Under the pieces are notes generated by a model. That model did not search any database. It had not been told where the DNA came from and saw only the letters and a list, made by a program, of their open reading frames with translations. A program made the translations under genes and the position numbers. This document shows, in pieces, positions 1 to 12,098 of a stretch of DNA of 64,000 bases. Position 1 is the stretch's first letter, and the number at the start of each line of letters is the position of its first letter. Where the stretch lies: positions 5,537,703-5,601,702 of the forward strand of contig NC_064037.1 of the NCBI RefSeq assembly GCF_932526225.1, read 5' to 3'. Source of the DNA: Nematostella vectensis (taxonomy: Eukaryota; Cnidaria; Anthozoa; Actiniaria; Edwardsiidae).

Positions 1-813
1 TTATCTGAATGGTTTTAGAAGATCAGATGTCATCATATCATATTACTTATAAATTTCTGGTTTGACAAATACTTTTTAAGCTTACAAATGCCACAAGAAA
101 CAAGTTTATACAAATCTTTTAAAAAAAAAATAAGCAATTCAATCATCTGTGAATGGAGTGATGCATCCAGGTCAACCCACTTCCCTTCTCTTCCCTTCCC
201 ATCTCTTCCCGTCTTGTTGTGCTATTCAGGTAGTGTTGTGTTCCTTTTTTACCATGCCACGCATGCTACTGTGGCCACCTAGACTGTTATTTGTAACAGT
301 TAACCAATCAAAATTTAAGAAAAAAATTTGATTGCTCTTAGCCAATTAAAGTGCTTCAATTTTCTTCACAAAATTGTGTAAACATCCAAAATTGTGCAAA
401 TTAAAACTTTTTTATTCTGGCATTCTTATGGCCAAACTTTTTTAGACTTAGCTTGGTGACCACAGTACTGTATGCCTTTTGATAGATTGAACCACTTAGA
501 CCTATAACTAGGAAGAATCTCCAAATTAGAGATTTTCCATATGAGAATCAAATCTGTCCACCCCATCTCAGCTAATCCTTGCTACACACCTACTACTGCA
601 TGCATAATCTTTGACTGTTTTGGTGTTTTGATGTTCTGTTGTCATTAAAACCGATTAAATAAGTTCAGCATAATTTTTTTCAGACTTCCTCAGTATAAAT
701 TGCATGCCTGTAGTCCTATTTATTCTGTTCTATCCACGTTATTGATAAGATTTTGATATTTAAATGCTGTTTTTAATGGTGTTTACATTTATTGAAATGC
801 TATTGTTTTGCAG
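1..813. other. Upstream intron/flank of SR-rich gene
   Basis: No coding exon is supported here. The stretch ends in a polypyrimidine-type acceptor (TTGTTTTGCAG, ending at 813) immediately before the SR-rich exon, so at least its right part is intron. Short open frames near 88-331 have no recognisable motif and no coding character. Confidence 0.4.
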
Positions 814-1067
814 ATCCAGGACACCACCACGTCGCAGAAGCCGATCCTTCTCAGGGTAAGACCTTCATATATTTGTGTTTGAAATTTACTTTTCCTGTTA
901 CCACCATATTTACTACTATATTTTTATTTAAGGGTTCTTTCCCTGCTGTATTAACTATTTTTTTATTATTCTTTTTATTTATTCAAATCTGCATGTTTTA
1001 TATTAGGGATCGATACAAGAGAAGCCGTTCTCGCAGTCCTATTCGTAGAAGCCCAAGTCCCCACTGA
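814..1067 (+). CDS. SR-rich protein, last two exons (partial)
   Basis: Two exons join cleanly: 814-855 (acceptor ending 813, donor GTAAG at 856) and 1007-1067 (acceptor TATTAG ending 1006, stop TGA 1065-1067). The split codon (two bases plus one) keeps the frame. The joined C-terminus is almost entirely Arg/Ser/Pro: an SRTPPRRRSRS segment, then DRYKRSRSRSP and a final RRSPSPH. This is the typical RS domain of a nuclear pre-mRNA splicing factor or related RNA-binding protein, where the serines are SR-protein-kinase substrates. The RNA-recognition domain lies outside the window, so the exact family member (SRSF, TRA2, RNPS1 or other) cannot be named. Splicing and strand are well supported; the name is not. 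Confidence 0.7.
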
Positions 1068-4000
1068 CAGTAAAGACATCATGCTACCAGCATATAATGG
1101 AGGGCCTGCAGAAGATTAGCGTTGACCTTTTTTTAGCCTTTTAGATATTATTTCTGACTTGCTGAACTCATGGGCAATACTAATGACACTTCAATGCCAC
1201 ATTTTTAATTTTTCTTACTCAAACATTGTTCAGTTCACTTTTTTTTGTTTAGAGGTGTCTACATTGTCAAAATTCATAAAACTAAGATAGTATGTACCCC
1301 ACTTTTGACCTATAAAAGTTTAGTAGCTCAAGAGACAGCAAAGAAATGTGATATGGAACCTGAAAGTAGCCCTGCATAACATTTACCATTATTTGCACAG
1401 TATCACTCTAGCATCTTCATTTTATATTTTTTAGCATTACACTTTGTGTTGTTATACCTTTGCTAATTGTAATTGTGGAAGTGTTGTCAACATTAAAATA
1501 TAAAATATACATCAGACCAATTTCATCTCTACCTTGTATAGACCCCCAAAAGAATGGTACTCTTTCCCATGGAGTCTTACAATCTTGTTCCCAGAGCCCA
1601 CATACTTTTGTTGCTCTAGCAAGATATGTCGTTAGTGTTGGAAAATGACAAATTATCCCTGGAGGAGCATAAATGTTTTTACTAAAAATCCAAGTATAGG
1701 AATCTAGGAGTTGTTAGGGAGGTAAGAAAATTAGAATTTAGGGTAGATTTTTTAATGTTAATACAGCAGCAGGTGGTTACTTTGGCAGTGTTACATAGAA
1801 TACAGCGAGCTACGATGTGAGAGTTTTTTCTTAAACTTATATTTCATCTACAGGCATATAGGAAACATCACTTTACACCAAGTACTCTGATGCATCAGAA
1901 TAACAGCTCCCATGGTGCCCTGATCTAGACAAAATTGAACCAATATGAGATATCTATGATTACAAGACAAAGGACTGGATTGCTTTGACTGGCCATAGTC
2001 CTGATGAGCCTACTAGAATATAAAGCCCTAGGCCTTAGATAACTATTATTTTGAAGTTTTCTTGCGAATAAACCGCTGTATTTTCAAAGATAAACAATAA
2101 CAAAGGAGTGGGTGATTGACATTCTTTTAATGATAAAGTATCACTTATTTGGGATGTTGAATTCCTTGCGCCCGTGGTCTTACCCCTGCTACTCATCTTG
2201 TTTCTGTCATTTTGAAACAAACACAAAGATGGCGGCAGCTTATCGCATCGCGCTGAGTTTTTCTTCGCTAAAAATACCAATAAACGTAAGGTAGGCTAAT
2301 TGTTAGAGAATTTGGCAATATATTAGTCTCTATTTTTTATCCAGAGTCATGATTGGTAGGGTTTTTTTTTTTTTTGCTTATCCATTTCCTCCCCGTCCTA
2401 TTTGGTCAGTTTTTAAAACAACACAACAGCCTGGATTTATTAACAAAACGATATAATAATCTGTTTTGATTGTTTTACAAAATAAGCTTTTCTGTCAAGG
2501 TGTTTTTCAATTTTTAGCATTACTTGGGTTTGCTAAAACTTGTTGCATGCTCTTCAGCAATTACTAGAAGGCATTGGGTCATTGTTTTGAACTGATAAGT
2601 TTTCCCAAACGCCGTACAGCCTATAGCCAAGTGAGCTAGAGTATTTAGGCATTGAGTTAGGATGCTCGTTTTGCTTGTTTAGTGTCCAATTTTGTCGAGA
2701 TCTCAACCGACTGCGGGGGACGCGACCATGGCACGTGTGCTGGTACGCTTTCGACCCGGCTCAAAATAAGTAGGCAAAATCGGTCTGAAACTGTTATTAA
2801 ATTCTCCTTCAACACTCTTTGAAAGCTGTGGTAACTCGTCCCAAGTAACTGACGAGTGAACATTTTTTTCCAAACTTACTGAAATGTGAGCAATTTCTAA
2901 CCATAAGCTTTAAAATCACTGTGAGACCGACCGGTGAAACCCCCTAAGGGATAGCAAAAGCGTGAGAATTTCATAGCAGTTAGTTGAATTGAATGCCCTA
3001 AAAAATAGGGCGATCACCCTATCGTCTACTTTTATGGAGAGCCCCCCCCCCCCCCCTACAACTTGTAGACGGGAGGGCAACCGGCAAATTAATGCTCGCA
3101 CATAGTTGAGTGCTGGATAATCAAACTGAAACTGCGATTAACTTATCAACATGCCCCACTGGCAAAGTTTTAGCAACAGCGATACAAGAATCCCTGTCGA
3201 AAAATGAGATTTTAACCAACTGACGCGTGCATAGGCAAATGAGCTCATAAATGAGCTCGGATAAGAAAGGAGGTTATGTAGGAATAGCTAAGTTAGCACC
3301 GGACGCCGATTATCAAGGATGCTACCTTCATTCAATGAATATAGTCATTTGCCACGCCTGCAATATAGTACGCAATATGTTGGGTTCTTACCATAAGCTT
3401 TTTAAGTTTTTTGACAACTCGCCGGCAGAATTACTTTAAAATTGTGTTGTGATTGATGCACTTGCACTGGAAGATTTTCGCAAAATTTGCTGGGTTGCAC
3501 GATAGGATACGAAATAGTGTCGATCGACAGAATGGATGTCTGTAGGCGCTTTATGGCGGATGGCGTTTGGTAGTAAGAGGAGCTGTTATGCGTTTTGTTC
3601 TCTATAATTCAAAACTTCAATAAGAAACGTGATTTTCACAAACAGGGAAAATAAAAGTATTTTCGAAATTTTGTAGAAGAATTTGTAACATGAAATATAT
3701 ACTCCTTAAAATCTGAGAAAAAAATCGAGACAGCCTGTCAAAAAAGTCACCCCCCTTTCTAAATCTTAGATTGCATTTTAGAGGCGACATTCCTAAATCA
3801 GGTTCACAATGATTTCCATCAACTTCAACTTTTTCCATTCCGAAAAATAAGGGCGGACAAAGTAGAACGAATGAAATTATCATCAACTTTTCAAACTCTT
3901 CCTTACCATCAACTTTTACCAGCTTCTCTACACTAGAATTTTCTCTATTTGGAAGAAACAAATTATTTTGCAACGAGAACAGCAATTCAAATGTAATAAT

Positions 4001-4240
4001 CAAATGTAAAGTAGTGGTAACTACAGCGAAAACCATAATATCCATTCCGTCCATCGCGCTGCTAAATCTTCATGAAAACGAAGGCCTGATTGCCTTTCAC
4101 GCTATTTGCACCTTTGAAACCTGCAAGCCATCCAAGAAAGTATTAAAAAAACGTATTTCCAGACGGCAACAAACATCTTCCCATAAAAGCAAACAGAAAA
4201 ATTCCGATACCGTACTGATTCGAAAAAGCGCACTTTAAAT
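1068..4240. other. 3' UTR and intergenic DNA, no gene seen
   Basis: The first few hundred bases after the stop at 1067 are presumably the 3' UTR of the SR-rich gene; no strong AATAAA lies close to the stop. Beyond that there are only short open frames without motifs, a homopolymer C run near 3042-3056 and another near 4243-4258 just before the transposon. I see no RNA gene or recognisable exon. Confidence 0.4.
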
Positions 4241-4290
4241 AGCCCCCCCCCCCCCCCCACCACCCCCTTCTCGACCTCGAATTTTATTTA

Positions 4291-4745
4291 ACTTGCATTT
4301 ACACCTTTTGCTGTTCATTACCAGGAAATCTACATCCAATTGCGGCAATTTACGATCAATAACGCGAATATACATTCATTTTCGTCATAAAGCGCTCATT
4401 TGCGTGAACACAAATTTCATTAGCGATATTTACATCGCCAGTAACATTCAATCGCAAAGATCGACAGTTATTCGCGCCTTTCGTCATTCAAAGGCGAAAA
4501 ATGTACTTTAATCTGCGTGTTTATTCGATCATTAACAAAAAATCTATAGACAAATGTGCGAATTGACAGTCATATGGATTTAACTTATATTTATTAGTGT
4601 TTATTGACATCTTTAACAAAAAGAGTGAATTCAATTGAATTTATAGACAACCATTTATACGGACATGACATTAATTAGTGCGATTATACAAACATTTAGA
4701 CCTTCTTTGCATTCATTAACAAAAAAATCTTTTTTCAATAAAACA
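4291..4745 (+). repeat. Left terminal inverted repeat
   Basis: This arm pairs with the reverse complement of about 6045-6471. Long segments match, for example ATTACCAGGAAATCTACAT, AACGCGAATATACATTC and GTGAACACAAATTTCA, with scattered differences and small indels. Inside the arm, a short motif resembling TCATTTGCG recurs with its GCG/TCG ends near 4344, 4366, 4384, 4404, 4425, 4455, 4476 and 4496. Most steps are 18-22 bp, suggesting iterated binding sites. Confidence 0.8.
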
Positions 4746-4922
4746 ATAGATAATTTGAGTGTTTTTTTTATCAAACTAGATATTTTATAAGCTTTTGCAT
4801 TCTGACAAAAGGTTATGCAAACCTTTCCAAACAAATAACGGTATAAATGTAGACAACATTGTGCAGTTTTTTTTCTGTTCGGCAATACTGTACAGTCCGT
4901 GCCATTGTTCAGTACCGTTGCA

Positions 4923-5897
4923 ATGCCTCCAAGAAATAGAATCCCCTTTGAGCACCGCGAGCGAATTATACGGTCATTCGAAGATGAAGAGGAAGATTAT
5001 CTCCTGGTGGCGGACACATTGGGGGTCAACCCTTCCACAGCCCGTTGTTTCGTTGCTAGATACATACGAGAAGGGAGAATTGAAGAAATACCACGAGGTG
5101 GAAGAAATGACGTAAGAGTAGATGACGAGATGAGAGACTGCCTAAACGATATCATCAACGACAACTGCCCTCTTACTCTCAGCCGTATCAACCAAGAACT
5201 AAGAAGGCGACTGCCCTTGAAACCAAGGATTTACGACCGCACGGTAGCGAGAACGCTAGATGGCATGTTGTTCCGTGTAAAGCTGGCAAGGCCCCTCCCA
5301 GCGGAAAGGAACAGGCCTGACGTTCTACAGAAGAGAGTAGACTACGGCAACTGGTTCATGAACCGTGGTGTCGTGCATCATTCGGTCTTTGTAGATGAAT
5401 GCGGCTACAATATCTGGACCGCACGTCACGGGAGGGCAAGACAAGGAGAGCGAGCCTATAGACAGGTCTGCGGGCAGCGTTGGAGGAACATTACCGTAAC
5501 AATGGCAATATCACCAATCAATGGTCTTGTATTCCACTCGGCAATTATTGGTGACATGAACGCACAGCGGTTCAGTGATTTCTTACGCAGGCTAGACTTA
5601 ATCTCGACCCGGACGAGATGGTGATATTTATTTACGATGGAGCGCCACCACCGCAACCCTGCCATACCCGGGCCCAATACAGAGCGGAAAATGCTACCAC
5701 CCTACAGCCCCTTTTTGATCATTGTGGAGCAGGCAATAAGCTCTCTTAAAGCGGCTATAAAAGCTGACATCTCAAGACCAGAAGTACAAGCCCGGATGGG
5801 AGATAGGGGTGCGGCTAGAGACCAAGGCCTTGCATTGGAAGTTTTCCGTACGCGTTTGCTTTTGCAAGCGTTGCAGCGCAATATTGGTACTACTGTA
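4923..5897 (+). pseudogene. IS630/Tc1-mariner-type transposase, frameshifted
   Basis: A DDE transposase would bind the terminal repeats and cut and paste the element. An ATG at 4923 opens a frame to 5624 whose N-terminal third has helix-turn-helix features (EHRERIIRSFE, then ADTLGVNPSTARCFVARY, followed by a basic GR-type linker). The first catalytic Asp is in VFVDECGYN (codon at 5394-5396). The frame is broken between about 5585 and 5600, and the second Asp (YDGAP, codon 5636-5638) lies in another frame. A second break near 5645-5655 precedes the LPPYSPF...VEQ block with the catalytic Glu (5727-5729). The Asn that usually precedes this Glu block is Ile here. The tail runs to a stop ending at 5900. 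It is a dead gene. Confidence 0.8.
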
Positions 5898-6044
5898 TAA
5901 CCCCTGCTAAATGCGCGTCAGTGGTACCGATTCATGCAAACATATTTACCACGATGTCTGAATGGTGAGGTGATCGAGGGCTAATGCAAAGTGCAGCTAA
6001 ATGCTCTATGTAGAATTTTAACATGACTCACCGTTATTGAAATA

Positions 6045-6471
6045 GATTTTTCGTTATTGAATGTAAAGAACGCGCAACTGCTTGTATAAACCTAGTAATG
6101 TATGTCATAATCACGTGAATGACTGTCTATAAATGCTATTGAATTTCACTCTTTGTTATAAAGATGTTAATAAATATGTGTTGCACATAGTTGACTGTCA
6201 ATTCGCCAAATTGTTTATCGATTTTTTGTTAATGGTCGAATGAAAACGCAGATGAAAGTATATTTTTCCCCTTTGAATGACGAAAGGCGCGAATGACTGT
6301 CGATTTTTGCGATTGAATGTTACGGCGAAGTAAATATCGCTATTGAAATTTGTGTTCACGCAAATGAGTGCTTTATGACGGAAATGAATGTATATTCGCG
6401 TTATTGATCGTATATTGCCGCAAATGAATGTAGATTTCCTGGTAATGAACACCAAAAGGTGTATATTGTCA
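6045..6471 (-). repeat. Right terminal inverted repeat
   Basis: Inverted partner of 4291-4745. It carries the same series of TCATTTGCG-like motifs on the opposite strand (for example CGCAAATGAATG and CGCGAATGACTG) and ends in ACCAAAAGGTGTATATTGTC next to a TA at 6472-6473. Confidence 0.8.
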
Positions 6472-6479
6472 TAGATTTT

Positions 6480-8460
6480 AAAACAATGAAAATCCCTCCA
6501 TGAATGAACCGTATCAAGTCTAACAACATTTTTACTGTCGCTTCAGTTTATCACAACTAAAGTTTTGTTCTAAATCAATGTAGAAGCTGGTATTTTCCGA
6601 CCCCTCAAACAAATTCTCCTGCGCAGCCATATTAAAAACATTGCCTAACGACACCAAGAACAGCTGCGCAGAAGACTGGCAAACATCTTTAGCCATGGAG
6701 CTAGAAAAACTTGATTATGCCCTAAGGCACTCTTGCAGTTTGATCAAAATACCTCTTTTTACGACAAACCTCGCTCAAAACCTCACAGAAATGATAAGAA
6801 AAACACCCAGACGACCCTGGGGGCGAGATTGAGGTTTGTCTTGTGGCCGAGATATGGCACGGCGGTATTTGACCTTGATAGGCTGTATAAAATAAGGTTT
6901 GGAGTTCTGAGTTCGGTAGTACTGTCAGGGTTCACTATTGAAAGTTTGTGGCTGAGGGGCGTTTATTTAGACAAGGAGACTATGAGGAGGACCGGATTTA
7001 TCCAGCCATTTGCGGTATAGGTGTTTGAATATATTGAAATGTAACATTTCCTTATTGTTGAGCTTATAGCGAGGGCTTTTCTCTGTTTTGAAAGCCTTAT
7101 GACGCAAGTGCTCAACATTAGATTTCCTATTGGTCAATGAGTTCAGATTTGCCGCGAAATGGCTTCCGTGACACGTCCGATGGACGTGACATGAGCCAGC
7201 TCGCTTTAAACGAGTTTATATAGCGTTTCAGCGGCTTTTTCCACACCCACAGCCTGTGGCACGGTCCTGTTTTTGTTATGCTTAAGGTATATAGCACGGG
7301 AGAAAAACGATATTTTACTACTAATTTGGCCCAATACCGCTTCCTGAGCGACACTTCTCTGCTCGCCAAGAAACCTTAAATAAAGTGGTAACATTCCCCG
7401 TCAATAGCGGGCTAAAAGCTATCGTGTAAATCGTAGAATTCTTTATTATTTTCGATAGAATCGCACTCAGGAAGGTTATCGCACCCTGCTTAAGGAACAT
7501 CATCTATATGACGTTATTTTTCATAACCTATTGGACATCGTTTAATTCCATGTCCAAATGTATTGACTTTTCGAGGAAACACTTTTCCACGTTTGTTTTC
7601 AATTCAGCGTGTGTTGATAACGATGCCATGTCAACCACAAACAGCGCTTTAGGAATTTAATAGGTTATCTTTTGAATAAATGGAAATCAAAATTTTCTGC
7701 ACTATTTTTATACCTAGCTTGTGAGGTGTTACCTACAACATGCGGAAGTCATTTCGATGTGATATTTTTTGATCGAGCTCTTGTATACTGTTTTGGTTTA
7801 CGGAAAGTAAGACTTGTCTTAAATCGATTTAATACTCCCACCGAGACTCTTGTAAAAGCGCACAAGTTTTAGGCTATAATAATCCTTTTATCGCTCGCAA
7901 GTCTAATTAAGTCTTTATAATAAAGTAATGCTTTTAAGTCAATCTTAAATGCACTTTGACTGTCTGGAGAAATATCGTCACTGGTGTTACTCCCATCTCG
8001 CGTTTATAGAAATCAGATGCATTGACAAGAACGGTTCCTAAAAGCTTAAGTTCTTGGAGATGAACTGTTTACACGGGTAATGTGCTTTTTGTGACGTGAC
8101 TACAAAGAGTCGTTTTAAAGTGTGCGCGTACTATAAGATATCTCGTTTACATCTATCTCTACGTCAAAGCTTAATCTAGCGAATCATTTCACCCATCTCA
8201 CAAGCCTTATTTTCCTTTCAAATGCTCGATCAACGGCGGAAGACTTTATGTGAAGTTGCGATCGCAAAAGAACCTTCAGAATAATAAGCGTCTCTCGTAT
8301 GCACTAATGAATGAGCTTGTTCAAGCATTCACCTGTTTTCCTGAGGAGGGATTCAATATGCGACACGCGGAAAAAAGAAGTAATTGAATAAAATCGATCA
8401 TCTTCTTAACGCTACAAACCCCGGGAGGTCTGTATCTAGGGGCGGCGAAGTTATTTTAAG
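6480..8460. other. Intergenic, no gene supported
   Basis: Only short open frames without conserved motifs, alternating AT-rich and moderately GC-rich stretches. I see no repeats of note, no RNA gene, and no splice-linked exons that add up to a known protein. The last few hundred bases are presumably the promoter of the gene starting at 8461. Confidence 0.35.
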
Positions 8461-9099
8461 ATGATGCAGCTACATAAATCAAGATCTTTACCAGAAACCA
8501 ATGCAAAAATATCGGATTTTGAATATCATCTGGCGCCACCGCGGATCGAGGAGGACTCTTCAGAATGTGCAAGTGATACTAGAGGCAAAAATATGGAGTG
8601 TGAGGAGAAAACAGATGAAGCACCACAAAGAAACGCAAGAAAACGATGGAAACTACTCCAACGCTTAACTTTTTCAGCTGTAAAGCACGTGAAATCTGAC
8701 AATAAAGACGATTTTTCCAAAAAAGGAGACAAGAAAAAAAGGTTTTCGTTTCGGGGGATTACCTCTACTGAAAGCATGAATGAGACGAAATACGGAGTTA
8801 AATCTAAAACAATAGAAAAAGATACCGGAACAAAAACATCATCACAGAAAAACAAAAAGAAGAAAATGATATGGGGAGAAGACGATTCTTCTTTTAGCTC
8901 GTCGTTAAATGAAATGGCTGGACAGGAAATTAACCAGGAGAGTGATATCGATGAGCTCGCTGAGTTGCCTGATATTCCTAGAAGGAAGGGTGTATGCGAG
9001 GAGATCGAAAAGCATGTGATAAACGAAGGGACGTCTCTTCACGAGCTACGTAAAGACCTCACTGTTTATCTAACTCTCGACGAACTAGGGATGCTTTAA
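8461..9099 (+). CDS. Unknown protein, RR-CEEIE-tail family member 1
   Basis: A 212-residue intronless reading frame that I do not recognise. It is hydrophilic, rich in Lys, Glu and Ser, with no signal peptide or membrane segment. There is a basic block near residues 58-80 (KRWKLLQRLTF...KHVKSDNK), a Lys-rich middle with possible nuclear localisation signals (SQKNKKKKM), an acidic stretch (DIDELAELPD) and a C-terminal 39 residues beginning RRKGVCEEIEKHV and ending DELGML at the stop. Those last 39 residues align without gaps to the C-terminus of the minus-strand gene at 35231-35836 and more loosely to 24961-25314. The tandem ATG ATG at 8461 gives the start. A repeated, shared C-terminal tail argues that this is a real gene. 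Function and localisation are unknown. Confidence 0.6.
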   Translation: MMQLHKSRSLPETNAKISDFEYHLAPPRIEEDSSECASDTRGKNMECEEKTDEAPQRNARKRWKLLQRLTFSAVKHVKSDNKDDFSKKGDKKKRFSFRGITSTESMNETKYGVKSKTIEKDTGTKTSSQKNKKKKMIWGEDDSSFSSSLNEMAGQEINQESDIDELAELPDIPRRKGVCEEIEKHVINEGTSLHELRKDLTVYLTLDELGML

Positions 9100-9310
9100 G
9101 AGTTATTTTCTTTGTGAAAAGCGTGTTTAACGAATGTAGAAATGTGATATGATATGGTTTATCACACTCTAAGTGAACTAGGGATGCTATAAGAGTTCTT
9201 TTCTTTGCGAGAAGATGGAAAGGAGTATATAATGAATGAAATGCGTCTCTACGATGAACGCGAAGATATCGTGGTTTATCTCACTTTCCACGAGCAACGT
9301 CTAGTCGCTT
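9063..9310 (+). repeat. Degenerate copies of the gene's C-terminal tail
   Basis: The end of the gene at 8461-9099 recurs twice downstream. The segment 9063-9119 (stop codon and start of 3' UTR included) matches 9156-9213, both containing GAACTAGGGATGCT then a stop and AAGAGTT-TTTTCTTTG. A second copy at about 9230-9310 matches 9021-9090: it would read MRLYDERED...VVYLT before a stop, against TSLHELRKD...VYLT in the gene. Tail starts are at about 9064, 9157 and 9273. Confidence 0.6.
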
Positions 9311-9319
9311 TATTTTAAA

Positions 9320-10776
9320 TGACACGTAAAACACGTAGATGTAGATGAAAATTGTGCATTGTGTTACGGGCGACGGTTTGAAAACACAAACCTAAGACAA
9401 GATGCGAAACACAAGTGATAATGTTACGGTTCTTGACATATTTTGGTATGAACAGCACGTCTTCTTGTAGAACTGAGTGAATAAAACGTGCCCACGCCAG
9501 TTGTATTTAGAATGCCAAGTTACTGGCGACAGTTAATAAGAGCAAGCGTTAACAAAAGCGCAAAACAACCGGATAAAAAAAGACCAATGCACATTTATTT
9601 CGAGTAGAAACAAGTAAAATTTGAGAGATCTTAAGTGGGCGTTTTGTTATTGCTAGAGGGTTTTTAGAAGCTCATAAGCAATTAATGATGATCTCTCCTA
9701 TGCACGGCTGGGCATGTGGCTAAATCAGTATATCTGATCGCGCTGGCTTTGTTTCATGTTTTATAAACACGAAGAACAGTGTACGATATCTACGCTAGAT
9801 CTTACCCTAAGACATCTAACCCCTAGGGGATGTCACGGAGACATTGTTTTCGCCTAAGATATATTGCTTTCCTGCTTATAAAAGTTTAATTGCAAACTGC
9901 ACCATAACATGGCAACGAAAGGTCCAAATGGAGGTAATGAAAATGATGTTGGCGCAAAAATAGAAATAACAAGCGTTTATTTTACTTGTGTGTTTAGCGG
10001 CATATAGACATGAGGCCTTATGGGGCGCGGCGCTGATCAGATGCGGAATATGCATGTGATTGAAATGTCGTTATCAGAAAAAGCCGAAGATGTTATCGGG
10101 TTCTCTAATAAAGAAAGTGTTTGTTACGGATTTATAACATTAAAAGAGTAATAATGAACAAATTGACCTTGTTTGAGAAGGTCATATATTGTATACACCT
10201 ATTTATTCAATAAACGTTGTAAGCGCAAACAGCGAATGGCAATTGACAAATGGTAGTTCTACGACCAAAAGGTGCTTATCGGTATTGATTATTTGTGAAA
10301 ATAAAGGTGGTAAATAAACTCAAACTATGTCAAAACCATAAATTAATTACATTTAATGGAAAGCTGTATGTTTTATTGATATGTTTTTGAATTTGGAGTA
10401 AATATTTTGGGACCCATGGGTCCTTTCGGTCTAACGTTTTTAGAAATATGTGTATACGGAAATTGCCATTTGTGTTAATTTACTTTCCTTATTGTTTATT
10501 AAAAATTGGCCAAATTAAATGTTATTCAAATATATCTCAATACCTATTTATTTAATACGCAAATAGTGCAAGTAACCATTTTGTACCATTGCTCTATACG
10601 CTGCAACGAAAAAGATTTCATACAGTAACAAAACTAAATATACAAAAGCTTGCCAAGATCAATGAAAGCAAGAATTGAAGCTCTTTTATTCAATATACGG
10701 ATGGCAATGGATGGTCGCTGTAAAAACAGGGAAAAACTTTCTTAAAGGAATTGATAAGGGTATGGTTATGGTAATG
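9320..10776. other. Intergenic; isolated TATA box and mini-ORF only
   Basis: Mostly AT-rich DNA. A TATAAAAG at 9877-9884 is followed by an ATG at 9909 opening only 31 codons; a GTAATG donor-like site lies inside. This could be a first exon but nothing downstream confirms it. I see no other feature. Confidence 0.3.
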
Positions 10777-12098
10777 CGCACTGCTCTATACTATTTTGTG
10801 TACTGTTGTGCGTACTGTTCTGTACTGTTGTGCGTACTTTTCTGTGCTGTTGTGCGCACTGTTCTGTACTGTTGTGCGCACTGTTCTGTACTGTTGTGTG
10901 GACTGTACTGTTGTGCGTACTGTTCTGTTCTGTTGTGCGTACTGTTCTGTTCTGTTGTGTGTACTGTTCTGTACTGTTGTGTGTACTGTTCTGTGCTGTT
11001 GTGGGTACTGTTCTGTACTGTTGTGCGCACTGTTCTGTACTGTTGTGCACACTGTTCTGTACTGTTGTGCGTACTGTTCTGTACTGTTGTGCGTACTGTT
11101 CTGTACTGTTGTGTGCACTGTTCTGTACTGTTGTGCGCACTGTTCTGTACTGTTGTGTGTACTGTTCTGTACTGTTGTGCGTACTGTTCTGTACTGTTGT
11201 GCGCACTGTTCTGTACTGTTGTGCACACTGTTCTGTACTGTTGTGCGTACTGTTCTGTACTGTTGTGCGTACTGTTCTGTACTGTTGTGTGCACTGTTCT
11301 GTACTGTTGTGCGCACTGTTCTGTACTGTTGTGTGTACTGTTCTGTACTGTTGTGCGTACTGTTCTGTACTGTTGTGTGTACTGTTCTGTGCTGTTGTGT
11401 GTACTGTTCTGTACTGTTGTGTGTACTGTTCTGTACTGTTGTGCGTACTGTTGTGCACACTGTTCTGTACTGTTGTGCACACTGTTCTGTACTGTTGTGC
11501 GTACTGTTCTGTACTGTTGTGTGTACTGTTCTGTACTGTTGTGCGTACTGTTCTGTACTGTTGTGTGTACTGTTCTGTACTGTTGTGCGCACTGTTCTGT
11601 ACTGTTGTGCGTACTGTTCTGTACTGTTGTGTGTACTGTTCTGTGCTGTTGTGCGCACTGTTCTGTACTGTTGTGTGTACTGTTCTGTACTGTTGTGCGT
11701 ACTGTTCTGTGCTGTTGTGGGTACTGTTCTGTACTGTTGTGCGCACTGTTCTGTACTGTTGTGCACACTGTTCTGTACTGTTGTGCGTACTGTTCTGTAC
11801 TGTTGTGCGTACTGTTCTGTACTGTTGTGTGCACTGTTCTGTACTGTTGTGCGCACTGTTCTGTACTGTTGTGTGTACTGTTCTGTACTGTTGTGCGTAC
11901 TGTTCTGTACTGTTGTGTGTACTGTTCTGTGCTGTTGTGTGTACTGTTCTGTACTGTTGTGTGTTCTGTTCTGTACTGTTGTGCGTACTGTTCTGTACTG
12001 TTGTGCACACTGTTCTGTACTGTTGTGCACACTGTTCTGTACTGTTGTGCGTACTGTTCTGTACTGTTGTGTGTACTGTTCTGTACTGTTGTGCGTAC
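10777..12098. repeat. 22-bp minisatellite, left part
   Basis: About 60 tandem copies of a 22-bp unit (GTACTGTTCTGTACTGTTGTGC) made of two related half-units. Variation is concentrated in the few bases after TGTTGTG (CGTAC, CGCAC, TGTAC, TGCAC, CACAC) plus A/G in CTGT(A/G)C. The array is interrupted at 12098 by the BEL/Pao element and continues at 18890. A shorter 16-bp step at about 11450 and 10905 shows local deletions. The long open frames across it are artefacts of a stop-free repeat unit. Confidence 0.97.
12094..12098. repeat. Target-site duplication CGTAC (left)
   Basis: CGTAC directly precedes the left LTR and is repeated at 18890-18894 directly after the right LTR. Five bases is usual for BEL/Pao insertions. 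Because the target is a repeat that contains CGTAC, the match alone is weaker than usual, but it agrees exactly with the TGTTG/CAACA LTR ends. Confidence 0.8.

Larger units (their letters stand above)
4289..6473 (+). mobile_element. Tc1/mariner/IS630-type transposon, decayed, long TIRs
   Basis: Two long inverted arms (about 4291-4745 and 6045-6471) flank a broken DDE transposase gene (4923-5897). Outside each arm is a TA dinucleotide (4289-4290 and 6472-6473), as expected for TA target duplication in this superfamily. The outer tips share TACACCTTTTGGTGTTCATT-type sequence. The arms have diverged by several percent and the transposase has frame breaks, so this copy is old and non-autonomous. 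Exact edges are uncertain by a few bases because the terminal 10-15 bases differ between the two ends. Confidence 0.8.

Noticed and set aside
2631..2760. GAGCTAG...TTTCGACCCGG pair resembling tRNA A/B boxes
   Set aside because: Order and strand of the box-like elements do not fit a tRNA-derived unit.
3617..4054. 145-codon minus-strand frame
   Set aside because: No motif and no splice or neighbour support; Phe/Leu-rich as expected from AT-rich sequence.
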